Part shown: positions 7,735 through 15,136 of the stretch, piece by piece
Position numbering within the stretch: position 1 is the stretch's first letter
Layout: every line of letters begins with the position of its first letter
Assembly: GCA_902803015.1 (NCBI GenBank)
Contig: CADCOL010000233.1
Coordinates: 1-15,136 of the forward strand
Direction of reading: 5' to 3'
DNA from: an uncultured Lachnospiraceae bacterium
Lineage (GTDB): Bacteria > Bacillota > Clostridia > Lachnospirales > Lachnospiraceae
DNA: 15,136 bases
Translations under genes and position numbers: made by a program
The notes under the pieces: model-generated
Seen by the model: only the letters and a program-made list of their open reading frames with translations
The model's database searches: none
Told to the model about the DNA's origin: nothing

Positions 7735-10348
7735 GAAAACGAAAGGAATCCTAAAACCGAAGTATTATTGGATTGTATCCTTCACATTGGCTTCATTGGC
7801 AATGTGGGTTTTGTTTGCCCTGGCAAGGGTTCTTTCGTTTGAAAAATACATTCTGCTTGCCGGAGATTCGTTTGAAATATACGCTGCAGACATCAGGATG
7901 TTTGTAAGGAGTATTTTAAACGGAGAAAGCATCTGGTATTCCTTTGCGGTACAGATGGGAATGAATACGGCATTGTCGGTCGCATTTAAACTTTTCAGTC
8001 CGTTTAATCTTTTGTATCTTATTTTTCCCAATGCGGATATCAATATTGTTACCGCAGCAATTATTATTCTGAAGACAGGTACCGCAGCGGCCTGTTTCCA
8101 GCTCTTTTGTTCGAAGGTTTTAAAGAACAATTCTTTTACATCGGTTCTTTTTGCGCTTTTCTATGCAATGAATTCCTATGTGGTTATTTACTGTGTCATC
8201 AATTTCATGTGGCTGGACGGTGTTTACATGCTTCCGGTTGTGGCGATGGCCGTTTACCGTGCGGTTCATGAAAACAAATACACGCTTCTTACGGTTTCCT
8301 ATGCATATATTTTTATTGTGCAGTTCTACCAGGGATATATGATTGGAATCTTCAGCCTGCTGTATTTTGTTTTCCTGCTTGTATTGAAGACAAAAGAAGA
8401 GAGAAAAGTCCGTTTGAGAGAAAGCATTCTCCGATATGCGGTGTCGGTGGTAAGCGCCGTTTGCATTTCGGCATTTGTATGGGTGCCGGTTTTGCTGTTT
8501 TTAAAGAATCATTACGCATCCGACAGTACCGGTTTCGAACAAATCGGTATTTCGCTGATTCAGGTTTTCGGAAATTTTTTCTGGGGTAAGTTTCAGGATT
8601 ATTACTGGTCCGTTTATCTGTATTGCGGAATTCCCTGTATTCTTCTTTTGCCGTTTTATTTTACCAACGGAAAAATCGAAAAAAGAGAGCGGATTACATA
8701 CGGAGTTTTGCTTACATTCTTTCTGATCGGATGTGTTTTCCTGCCGCTTTTTGCCCTGCTTCACGGGTTTGATGCGCCGGATATGTGGAACTACCGCTTC
8801 GGTTTTATTCTTTCGTTTCTGTTATGTGCAGTTGCGTGCAGGGAGAGTGAGCATCTGAAGGAAATACAAAATAAGAGTTTCCTTTTGTATGTAATCGGCT
8901 TGGCGGTATTCTATCTGTTGGAGGGTAAATTGGACGGTTTAAGCCGCGGAGAAAGCACGTCTTTCATTTTACCCGGTTTTTGGATGAACTTATGTATTGT
9001 CGTTCTTTGGACGGGCTTGTTTCTTGCGGGAGAGCACATCAAATCTTTAAAAAAATGGGCGCCGGCACTGCTTATAGCCCTGGCTTTTGTGGAATGCGTT
9101 TCAAACAGCCTTTTTGCGGGAGCGTGGAATGATTCCCTGATAGAAGACGAACGGTTTGCACAGTGGGAAGAAACAAACCGTTCGATTATGGAGATAACAG
9201 CGCAGGAAGAAGGCACGTCAAATGAGTTTTACAGAATGTATGTTTTAAACGATGATATGGATAACGGAGATGCGTACTGGGGTTATAACGGCATTTCCGA
9301 TTTCGGTACTTCCGAGAACGAGAATTTAAGAGTATTTCTGAAAAACCTGGGACTTTACAGCATGCTGCGACGGACTACGGTTACGGGAATGACACCGTCT
9401 CTGGAAATGCTTCTTGCAAATAAGTATCGTGTGCGCCTGGCAGGTGATTATCCGGAAAAGGCGGACGGAAATGAACCGATACAAATAGCGAAGAATGAAT
9501 TGAGCCTTCCAATCGGGTTTATGGTAAATGATTCCGCATTGGATGAAATGAATCTGAAGGATAATGTTTTTGAGAATCAGAATCTCGTATTCGGCGCGCT
9601 GTGCGGAATTGACGACCTGTATAAGGAAGTGCCGGATGAAGAAATCGAAGTACAAGAAAACGGAATGTATCTGATTGGTGAGAATTCCTCCGTATTCTAT
9701 AAAAGCGATTCAAATCCGGGCGAAGTCATTTTAAGCGTAAAAGATGCGCAGGGCAGTGTATATTCCCAGATTTCCTACGACGGGAGAACGGAAGTGATTG
9801 TCGGTGTGTGCGTGGAACGGACGGACAATGTTGGAATTCCGGGAGAGTGTTTTGCCCAGATTCCGTTTTCCGCACAGTGGAGAAAAACGGGCGGGGAACA
9901 GAGCATCACTTATTATTCCTATGGTGATATGCCGGTGGCCTTTTCGGCGGATCGGATTTATGTTTATGAACTGGATGATGAGGCTCTTAAGAAAGCATAC
10001 GACAATTTGGACGCGGAACCGCTGACGGTTTCCGAATATAAAAGCGGTCTGGTAAAAGGTCATGTCAGTGTGGAAGGGGATAGAAGAGTTTTGTTTACGT
10101 CCATTCCGTATATTGAGGGATGGAGCGCGTATGTAAACGGGCAGAAAGCAAAGCTTAGCAAAGCATTGAACGGGACTTTTATTGCAATTGAATTACCTCA
10201 AACCGGAGAATACGACATAGAACTTCGCTACACTTGCCCGGGGGTAAAGGCGGGAATTGCCGTTTCGGGATTCGGCCTTTTATTGTTGGTATTGGGAATT
10301 GTATCGGAGAGGATAAAGTCTGGCAGGGAGAATAAATCGAATGTTTGA
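7727..10348 (+). CDS. YfhO family membrane protein, putative GT-C glycosyltransferase (copy 2 of 3)
   Basis: An 873-residue protein with the same layout as its neighbours: an LKPKYYW start, a long multi-helix block, an outside domain from about residue 470, and a last helix near 842-860. Asp47 in LLAGDSF is the conserved early loop acid, and HGFDAPDMWNYRF lies at 346-358. The outside domain includes YWGYNGISDFG and the C-terminal SIPYIEGWSAYVNG and YTCPG elements shared by all three copies. The start codon overlaps the previous stop in the arrangement ATGcgTGA, an 8-base overlap, which suggests coupled translation. By eye it is closest to copy 3: both have FQDY, then a CGxPC segment and LLPFYF, all absent from copy 1. 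It probably acts on the same pathway but with a different sugar or acceptor; nothing in the sequence identifies the substrate. Confidence 0.85.
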   Translation: MREKTKGILKPKYYWIVSFTLASLAMWVLFALARVLSFEKYILLAGDSFEIYAADIRMFVRSILNGESIWYSFAVQMGMNTALSVAFKLFSPFNLLYLIFPNADINIVTAAIIILKTGTAAACFQLFCSKVLKNNSFTSVLFALFYAMNSYVVIYCVINFMWLDGVYMLPVVAMAVYRAVHENKYTLLTVSYAYIFIVQFYQGYMIGIFSLLYFVFLLVLKTKEERKVRLRESILRYAVSVVSAVCISAFVWVPVLLFLKNHYASDSTGFEQIGISLIQVFGNFFWGKFQDYYWSVYLYCGIPCILLLPFYFTNGKIEKRERITYGVLLTFFLIGCVFLPLFALLHGFDAPDMWNYRFGFILSFLLCAVACRESEHLKEIQNKSFLLYVIGLAVFYLLEGKLDGLSRGESTSFILPGFWMNLCIVVLWTGLFLAGEHIKSLKKWAPALLIALAFVECVSNSLFAGAWNDSLIEDERFAQWEETNRSIMEITAQEEGTSNEFYRMYVLNDDMDNGDAYWGYNGISDFGTSENENLRVFLKNLGLYSMLRRTTVTGMTPSLEMLLANKYRVRLAGDYPEKADGNEPIQIAKNELSLPIGFMVNDSALDEMNLKDNVFENQNLVFGALCGIDDLYKEVPDEEIEVQENGMYLIGENSSVFYKSDSNPGEVILSVKDAQGSVYSQISYDGRTEVIVGVCVERTDNVGIPGECFAQIPFSAQWRKTGGEQSITYYSYGDMPVAFSADRIYVYELDDEALKKAYDNLDAEPLTVSEYKSGLVKGHVSVEGDRRVLFTSIPYIEGWSAYVNGQKAKLSKALNGTFIAIELPQTGEYDIELRYTCPGVKAGIAVSGFGLLLLVLGIVSERIKSGRENKSNV

Positions 10349-12971
10349 AAGAATGTTTGAAAAATTAAAACCGAAGTACTACTGGATTGTGGCATTTGCA
10401 CTTGGAGCAATTGCGATGTTTGTTATGCTTTCCTATTCGCAGATGCTCACATCCGGAAAATTTGTTATTCTCGGCGGAGATGCATGGGAGATTTATATTG
10501 CGAATATCCGTATGCTGATTCGTAACCTGATGCACGGCGAAACAATCTGGTATTCGTTTACGACATCCATGGGATACAATACGGCGCTGACTGTTGCATT
10601 TGAACTGATGAGCCCGTTTAATATCCTGTTTGTACTGTTTGCGTGGGCAGATCCGAATGTGATTCTTGCCATAATCATCATTGCAAAGGTCGGCACGGCA
10701 GCAGCGGCTTTTCAGTTGTTTGCATCCAGAGTTTTGGGAAACGAGAAGGTTTCTTCGATTGTGTTTGCCGTATTCTATGCGATGTGTGCATTTACCGTGG
10801 AGTACTGCATTGCCAATTTTATGTGGCTGGACGGACTTTATATGCTCCCGGTTGTCGCATGGGCGACATACGTGGCGGTAAAAAAGAATAAATACCTGTT
10901 TTTGACACTGTCCTATACATATATCTTTATCGTCCAGTTTTATATGGGGTATCTGCTTGCCGGATTCAGCCTGATTCTGTATTTCCTGCTTTTGTTTATG
11001 CAAAAAAAAGAGGATAGAAGTGCGGGAATCGGAGCAAGTATCGGCAGGTATGTTTTAACGGTTGTTCTGTCCGTGGCAATGTCGGCATTTTTATGGATGC
11101 CGGTACTGACATTCCTTCTGCACCACACGGCATCGGACAGCACCGGATTTACGGCAATCGGAATTTCGCCGTTTGAGGTATTTAACAACCTGTTCTGGGG
11201 CGAATTCCAGGATTATCATACATATCCGTACATTTACTGCGGTTTGCCGTGCCTGGTCCTTCTGCCGTTTTATTTTGCAAACAAAAAGATTTCCGGAAAA
11301 GAACGCATTATTGCCGGCGTATTGCTTGCGTTTTTTGTACTCGGCTGCATGATTCTGCCGGTTTACAAACTTCTGCATGCATTTGATGCGCCGGATATGT
11401 GGAATTACAGATTTTCATTTATCATCAGTTTTATTCTGTGCGCGATAGCGGTAAGACAGAGTGCCTTTTTGGAAGAAATGAAGAAGATGCCGCTGATTCT
11501 TTATTGCATCGGTCTGATTGTGTTTTACTGCGCAGAGCAGATTCTCCAGCCGCTTGAGGTCGGCTGGGTCGCAAGAAACAGCAATAACGGTCTTTTGATT
11601 AACTGTGCATTCGTATTTCTTTGGGCTCTGCTGGCATTCTTTGCAATCAAACCGGTCGGAAAACGCTCCACAATCGTGGCTTCCGTGATTTTACTTGCAA
11701 TCGCGGAAGTTGTAACAAACGGCTGCGTCAGAACGTTTGATCCGAATTGGCAGCAGGGGCTTACAAAGGAAGATTACTATTATACATGGGAAAAAGAAGC
11801 AAAGCGGAATCTGGCGGAGGTTAACCGGCATAATGAGAGCATGGACGAAAACGAATTTTACCGTATCTGTCTGTACGGAGATGCGATTCACAATTCGGAT
11901 GCGTATTTCGGATACAACGGCATTACCGATTTTAACTCTGCGGAAAATGAGAATTTAAGAGACTTCATGAAAGCCATGGGCTTTTATACATCGACAAGGC
12001 GAACAGGCGGAACAGGATTAACGCCGCCGATGCAGATGCTCCTTTCCGTTAAAAACTTCGCGAGACTTTATGTCGATATGGCCGTGCTTGGTGTGGAAAC
12101 CGATTTAAAAGTTTATGATAATGAGTATTTCCTGCCCGCAGGTTACATGGTAAATAACGAAATACTGGAAGAAACGCCGTATTCCGGAAATGTATTTGAG
12201 AACCAGAATGCACTGATTGCGTCGATTTCCGGTGTTAAAGGCGTATTTGAGCAGGTTCCGGAAGAGCGGATTGAAATTACGGATGGCGGAATGATATATA
12301 ACGAAGAGGAAGATGCGTTCTACCTGACCAATCCGGACGGCGGAAGCGTGACATTCCAAATCATGGGAGTGCCGGAAACCGTTTATGTTCAGGCGGAACC
12401 GATGGAAGAAGGGCTGTCTGTAACGGGCCTCGAATGGGGAACTTTGATGAATCAGGCAAACAGTCTTGATTCAAAGGTTTCGGTTCCTTTTGCCGCAGAA
12501 ACAATCGGCGTCGGAGAGAATCACATGATTTCCGTGGAATCCAAAGAAGGATTTGGAGGGTTCTGGCAGACAAAAGGGTTGCATTTTTACTCCGTAAACA
12601 GTGAGAGGCTGAAAGAAGCGCATGAAGAGCTTTCGAAAGAGACTCTCAAGGTTGAAGAGTATAAGAGCGGATATATAAAGGGAAGAGTCAGTGCTTCGGG
12701 AGAAAAGAATGTACTGTTTACATCAATCCCTTATACGGACGGCTGGAGTGTAAGATTGAACGGATATAACTGGGAAATCACACCGGTTTGCAACGGTGCT
12801 TTCTGCGCGGTAATTCTGCCCGGTGAAGGAGAATATGAAATCGAGATGAAATATACCTGCCCGGGAGCTGCAAGAGGCTTGTGGATTACGATTGCCGGCA
12901 TTGCGCTGTTTGTTGCGACAACGCTTTCCCAGAGACCGGTTAAGGCAAAATCAACCAAGTCGGAAATGTGA
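10341..12971 (+). CDS. YfhO family membrane protein, putative GT-C glycosyltransferase (copy 3 of 3)
   Basis: An 876-residue protein. The N-terminal block has about 13 hydrophobic segments, with the conserved loop acid Asp47 in ILGGDAW, NFMWLDGLYMLPVVA, and HAFDAPDMWNYRF at 346-358. The outside domain starts near 470 and contains YFGYNGITDFNSAEN; the C-terminal module has SIPYTDGWSVRLNG and YTCPG before a last helix at about 847-862 and a Lys-rich tail. The start overlaps the previous stop as ATGttTGA (8 bases), the same junction design as between copies 1 and 2. A GGGAG at 10326-10330 gives a reasonable ribosome binding site, so initiation may be partly independent. It is the last gene of the surface-polymer series; a terminator-like hairpin follows about 80 bases downstream. 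The substrate is unknown. Confidence 0.85.
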   Translation: MFERMFEKLKPKYYWIVAFALGAIAMFVMLSYSQMLTSGKFVILGGDAWEIYIANIRMLIRNLMHGETIWYSFTTSMGYNTALTVAFELMSPFNILFVLFAWADPNVILAIIIIAKVGTAAAAFQLFASRVLGNEKVSSIVFAVFYAMCAFTVEYCIANFMWLDGLYMLPVVAWATYVAVKKNKYLFLTLSYTYIFIVQFYMGYLLAGFSLILYFLLLFMQKKEDRSAGIGASIGRYVLTVVLSVAMSAFLWMPVLTFLLHHTASDSTGFTAIGISPFEVFNNLFWGEFQDYHTYPYIYCGLPCLVLLPFYFANKKISGKERIIAGVLLAFFVLGCMILPVYKLLHAFDAPDMWNYRFSFIISFILCAIAVRQSAFLEEMKKMPLILYCIGLIVFYCAEQILQPLEVGWVARNSNNGLLINCAFVFLWALLAFFAIKPVGKRSTIVASVILLAIAEVVTNGCVRTFDPNWQQGLTKEDYYYTWEKEAKRNLAEVNRHNESMDENEFYRICLYGDAIHNSDAYFGYNGITDFNSAENENLRDFMKAMGFYTSTRRTGGTGLTPPMQMLLSVKNFARLYVDMAVLGVETDLKVYDNEYFLPAGYMVNNEILEETPYSGNVFENQNALIASISGVKGVFEQVPEERIEITDGGMIYNEEEDAFYLTNPDGGSVTFQIMGVPETVYVQAEPMEEGLSVTGLEWGTLMNQANSLDSKVSVPFAAETIGVGENHMISVESKEGFGGFWQTKGLHFYSVNSERLKEAHEELSKETLKVEEYKSGYIKGRVSASGEKNVLFTSIPYTDGWSVRLNGYNWEITPVCNGAFCAVILPGEGEYEIEMKYTCPGAARGLWITIAGIALFVATTLSQRPVKAKSTKSEM

Positions 12972-13035
12972 TTTTGGATATTTTGCACAAAAAGCAAAAA
13001 TCATTTCGATTTGTATTTATTTATCAAGGCAGTTA

Positions 13036-13044
13036 TGCCATAAT
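13036..13044 (+). promoter_or_regulatory. Possible extended -10 promoter for the pilus operon
   Basis: TGCCATAAT fits an extended -10 element (TGn followed by a TATAAT-like hexamer). No good -35 hexamer sits at 17 bases; the upstream stretch is only AT-rich. Transcription would start near 13050-13052, about 77 bases before the pilB start. The site overlaps a small inverted repeat, GGCA-gtta-TGCC at 13028-13039. This is a motif match by eye only, placed where a promoter is expected. Confidence 0.35.
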
Positions 13045-13048
13045 ATCT

Positions 13049-13075
13049 AGAGTGGTCGCATTATGCGCTCTTTTT
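13049..13075 (+). terminator. Terminator-like bulged hairpin with T-tract after the YfhO genes
   Basis: AGAG (13049-13052) pairs with CTCT (13068-13071), and CGCA (13057-13060) pairs with TGCG (13064-13067) around a TTA loop; TGGT (13053-13056) is left as a bulge. Four more T residues follow at 13072-13075. The bulge and short stem make it a weak intrinsic terminator. It is the only candidate between the surface-polymer genes and the pilus operon. Confidence 0.42.
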
Positions 13076-13127
13076 GTGCGTTTTAATGGAAATGCGAACC
13101 AAATAATTCATATGAGGTAGAGCTGAA

Positions 13128-14852
13128 ATGGCTATTTTTGGTAACCGAATTCGTGTCGGTGATTTGTTGGTAATGAAGGGTTGCATCACCGAAGAACAGT
13201 TGACGGATGCGCTGGAAGAACAGCAGAAAACACACGGTAAGTTAGGTCAGGTCCTGATTGATATGGGCTTCATTACCGAAGATGTTTTGGCAGGCGTTAT
13301 TTGTGCGCAGCTTGGAATTGAAGCAGTTGACTTGACCGGATTTAAGCCCGATCCGCAGTTGATCGAGATGATCGGCGAAGATGTCATGCGTAAGGATGAG
13401 TTGCTTCCCATCGGTTATGATGAGAACAACTTTAACGCAATTAAGGTTGCAATGGCAGATCCCATGAACCTTGGTGCAGTCGATGACGTACAGCTTGTTA
13501 CCGGTATGGAAGTTGTTCCTTACTACGGAAGTCTTACCCAGATTAATATGCATCTGGATAAGCTGTTCGGTAAGAGACAGGCACAGGAAGCTTTGGAACA
13601 GTTCCAGATGGAGCATGCCGATGAGTTTGGCAGCGTCGACGAGGAAGAAGAAGACGAGTCCATCAACGATGCACCTATCGTAAAGATTGTACGTTCCATG
13701 TTACAGGAAGCTGTACGTATGGGATCTTCGGATATCCATATCGAAGCTCTTGAGAAGGAAGTTCGCGTAAGATACCGCGTCGACGGTGTTTTGCAGATTG
13801 TGGCAACATACAATTTAAATACTCTGGCAGCAATTGTTGCGCGTATTAAGATTATTTCCGGACTTGATATTTCCGAGAAACGTAAACCTCAGGACGGTCG
13901 TTTGACCGAAGTGGTTGACGGCGAAGAGTTCGATGTCCGTGTTTCCGTACTTCCCACCGTTTACGGTGAGAAAGTCGTAATGCGTCTTACCAAGAAGAAA
14001 GGTTTGACGAAAGAGAAAAAGTACCTGGGTCTTTATCCCGATGATGAAGCAAGACTTGACGGTATCACACATAACCCGCACGGAATCATCCTGGTAACAG
14101 GACCTACCGGTTCCGGTAAGTCTACTACCTGCTACACGGTATTGAACGAGTTGAATAAAGAAACCGTTAATATCATTACCGTAGAAGACCCTGTCGAGGC
14201 AAACGTTCCCGGTATTAACCAGGTACAGGTAAATGTTAAGGCGGAATTAACCTTCGCATCCGCGCTTCGTTCCATTTTGCGTCAGGACCCTGACATTATC
14301 ATGATCGGTGAGATCCGTGACGGTGAGACGGCACAGATTGCGGTACAGGCATCCATCACCGGTCACTTGGTTATCTCCACACTGCATACCAACTCGACAT
14401 CCGCATCCATCACCCGTCTGGTCGACATGGGTGTTGAACCGTACCTGATTGGTGACGCGGTTGTAGGTATCATTGCACAGCGTCTTGTAAGACGTCTTTG
14501 CAATAAATGTAAACAGGCAAGACCCGCTACTTTAATGGAGAAGAAGATGCTTCAGTTAAAGGGCGAGGATTTGGAGAAGGAAATCACGGTTTATGATCCC
14601 GTTGGTTGCGATGAATGCAACAAGGGTTACAGAGGCCGTGTGGCTATCTATGAAATCATGCCGATTACGACAAAGATTCGTAAGACTTTGCATGAAACAT
14701 TTACCGCCGATGATATTCAGAAGGTGGCAGTATCGGAAGGTATGAATACCCTTCGTATGGCGGGTGCAAGAAATGTATTGGAAGGCAAGACCTCCATTGA
14801 TGAAATGGTACGTGTTGCATACGATATGGATGAAGTTGTTGAAAACGAATAA
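13128..14852 (+). CDS. pilB: Type IV pilus / type II secretion assembly ATPase with MshEN domain
   Basis: A 574-residue cytoplasmic hexameric ATPase that powers pilin polymerisation. Residues 9-61 hold two tandem MshEN-type motifs: RVGDLL then G-x-I-x4-L-x2-AL-x2-Q, and KLGQVL then G-x-I-x4-L-x5-Q. This module binds c-di-GMP in MshE and relatives. An acidic linker (170-180) leads to the N2 domain (SSDIHIE at 200-206). The motor domain has Walker A GPTGSGKS (325-332), an Asp box VEDPVE (352-357), Walker B DPDIIMIGEIRD (387-398) and a His box GHLVISTLHTNS (412-423). Four cysteines (458, 461, 494, 497) form the zinc site seen in GspE/PilB. All catalytic motifs are intact and the length is normal. 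The start at 13128 has GAGG at 13114-13117. The pilC gene follows after 90 bases, in one operon. The retraction ATPase PilT is unlikely, because PilT lacks this N-terminal domain and the cysteines. Confidence 0.95.
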   Translation: MAIFGNRIRVGDLLVMKGCITEEQLTDALEEQQKTHGKLGQVLIDMGFITEDVLAGVICAQLGIEAVDLTGFKPDPQLIEMIGEDVMRKDELLPIGYDENNFNAIKVAMADPMNLGAVDDVQLVTGMEVVPYYGSLTQINMHLDKLFGKRQAQEALEQFQMEHADEFGSVDEEEEDESINDAPIVKIVRSMLQEAVRMGSSDIHIEALEKEVRVRYRVDGVLQIVATYNLNTLAAIVARIKIISGLDISEKRKPQDGRLTEVVDGEEFDVRVSVLPTVYGEKVVMRLTKKKGLTKEKKYLGLYPDDEARLDGITHNPHGIILVTGPTGSGKSTTCYTVLNELNKETVNIITVEDPVEANVPGINQVQVNVKAELTFASALRSILRQDPDIIMIGEIRDGETAQIAVQASITGHLVISTLHTNSTSASITRLVDMGVEPYLIGDAVVGIIAQRLVRRLCNKCKQARPATLMEKKMLQLKGEDLEKEITVYDPVGCDECNKGYRGRVAIYEIMPITTKIRKTLHETFTADDIQKVAVSEGMNTLRMAGARNVLEGKTSIDEMVRVAYDMDEVVENE

Positions 14853-14893
14853 TCAATCATCGCTTCATAAAATCAGTTGGTAATGCCGAAAGG

Positions 14894-14938
14894 CTTTCCA
14901 TAGATACAAAAAACAATAACAGTAAAGGTGGGAAAGGA
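14894..14938 (+). promoter_or_regulatory. Strong pilC ribosome binding site with possible sequestering complement
   Basis: GGAAAGGA at 14931-14938 is a strong purine-rich ribosome binding site five bases before the pilC start. CTTTCC at 14894-14899 is exactly complementary to GGAAAG at 14931-14936 and could fold over it. A competing small hairpin, GCC-GAAA-GGC at 14885-14894, shares base 14894. The ribosome binding site is clear; the folding is only a possibility. Confidence 0.45.
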
Positions 14939-14942
14939 AACT

Positions 14943-15136
14943 ATGGCTCAATTTCAATACACAGCGATTGGTCCCGACGGAAAAAAGAAAAAGGGCAAAG
15001 TAGAAGCCAAATCCAAAGAAGTTGCGGTAGCAAATCTGAAATCGGAAGGCTTTACCGTAACCAATATTGATGTGGCATCCGGACTTGGAGGAGTAGGAAA
15101 ACTGTTATCTTTCGGTAAGAAGGTTAAGAAGAGAGA
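14943..15136 (+). CDS. pilC: Type IV pilus / type II secretion platform protein PilC/GspF, N-terminal fragment
   Basis: The first 64 codons plus two bases of a gene that runs off the right edge. The protein begins MAQFQYTAIGPDGKKKKGKV, then has EAKSKEVAVANLKSEGFTV. This is the characteristic start of the PilC/GspF family (F-x-Y-x-A-x-x-x-x-G, then K/R-G-x-x-x-A, then A-x-x-x-L-x-x-x-G). PilC is the polytopic inner-membrane platform on which PilB works. The position right after pilB fits the usual operon order. A strong ribosome binding site at 14931-14938 supports the start. No terminator is seen in the 90 bases between pilB and this gene, so the two are probably co-transcribed. The membrane domains lie beyond the window. 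Confidence 0.92.
   Translation, partial: MAQFQYTAIGPDGKKKKGKVEAKSKEVAVANLKSEGFTVTNIDVASGLGGVGKLLSFGKKVKKR

Larger units (their letters stand above)
12985..13079. repeat. 10-bp perfect inverted repeat spanning the intergenic region
   Basis: GCACAAAAAG at 12985-12994 is the exact reverse complement of CTTTTTGTGC at 13070-13079, with 75 bases between the arms. A further U-G wobble pair (12984 with 13080) is possible in RNA. The right arm contains the T-tract of the terminator-like hairpin at 13049-13075, so pairing of the two arms would compete with that hairpin. The sequence is A/T-rich, which raises the chance of coincidence. Confidence 0.5.

Noticed and set aside
10365..11003. Minus-strand open frame of 212 residues
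   Set aside because: It is antisense to the membrane block of the third YfhO gene, rich in Lys, His, Cys and Gln as expected from reversed hydrophobic codons, with no domain or ribosome binding site support.
12972..13127. A c-di-GMP riboswitch ahead of the pilus operon
   Set aside because: Such elements are common before pilus genes in Clostridia, but the 156-base spacer lacks the conserved core segments I would expect for either class.
1..15136. Mobile elements, CRISPR arrays, tRNA or rRNA genes
   Set aside because: No transposase or integrase frame, no regularly spaced short repeats, and no cloverleaf or rRNA-like stretch was seen. Coding density leaves only two spacers larger than 20 bases (12972-13127 and 14853-14942).

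Overview
The window reads as a chromosomal piece of a low-to-mid GC Gram-positive bacterium, most likely class Clostridia and plausibly Lachnospiraceae. This rests on the gene content (YfhO-type membrane glycosyltransferases, LtaS-like transferases and a TagB/TagF-type domain beside a type IV pilus operon), on tight gene packing and on purine-rich ribosome binding sites. The family-level placement is an impression, not a computed result. All genes seen are on the + strand.

Region 1 (1-12971) is one tightly packed gene series with gaps of 10 bases or less, or short overlaps. In order it holds: the 3' part of an LtaS/GacH-like alkaline-phosphatase-superfamily protein; a complete paralogue of it (806-2965); an unusual fusion of a YidC/Oxa1 insertase-like membrane core with a CDP-glycerol glycerophosphotransferase domain (2976-4895); a 65-residue single-pass membrane protein (4885-5082); and three tandem YfhO-family membrane proteins (5089-7734, 7727-10348, 10341-12971). 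Known roles of these families (LtaS/GacH move glycerol phosphate outside the membrane, TagB/TagF move it from CDP-glycerol inside, YfhO is needed for lipoteichoic acid glycosylation) suggest that the locus builds or decorates a phosphate-containing cell-surface polymer. The polymer itself cannot be read from the sequence. No CsbB-like undecaprenyl-phosphate glycosyltransferase and no GtcA-like flippase is visible here.

Region 2 (12972-13127) is a 156-base AT-rich spacer. It holds a terminator-like bulged hairpin with a T-tract, a possible extended -10 promoter, and a 10-bp perfect inverted repeat whose distal arm is the T-tract itself. It is the only obvious transcriptional boundary in the window.

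Region 3 (13128-15136) begins a type IV pilus / type II secretion-like operon: a complete PilB/GspE assembly ATPase with an N-terminal MshEN-type domain (a known c-di-GMP-binding module), then the first 64 codons of the PilC/GspF inner-membrane platform protein, which runs off the right edge. Codon choice changes clearly at the start of this region.

The most notable item is the YidC-glycerophosphotransferase fusion. Its YidC part keeps all expected elements of the five-helix core, and known YidC topology would place the attached transferase in the cytoplasm, where CDP-glycerol is found. No tRNA, rRNA, CRISPR array, insertion sequence or phage gene was seen.
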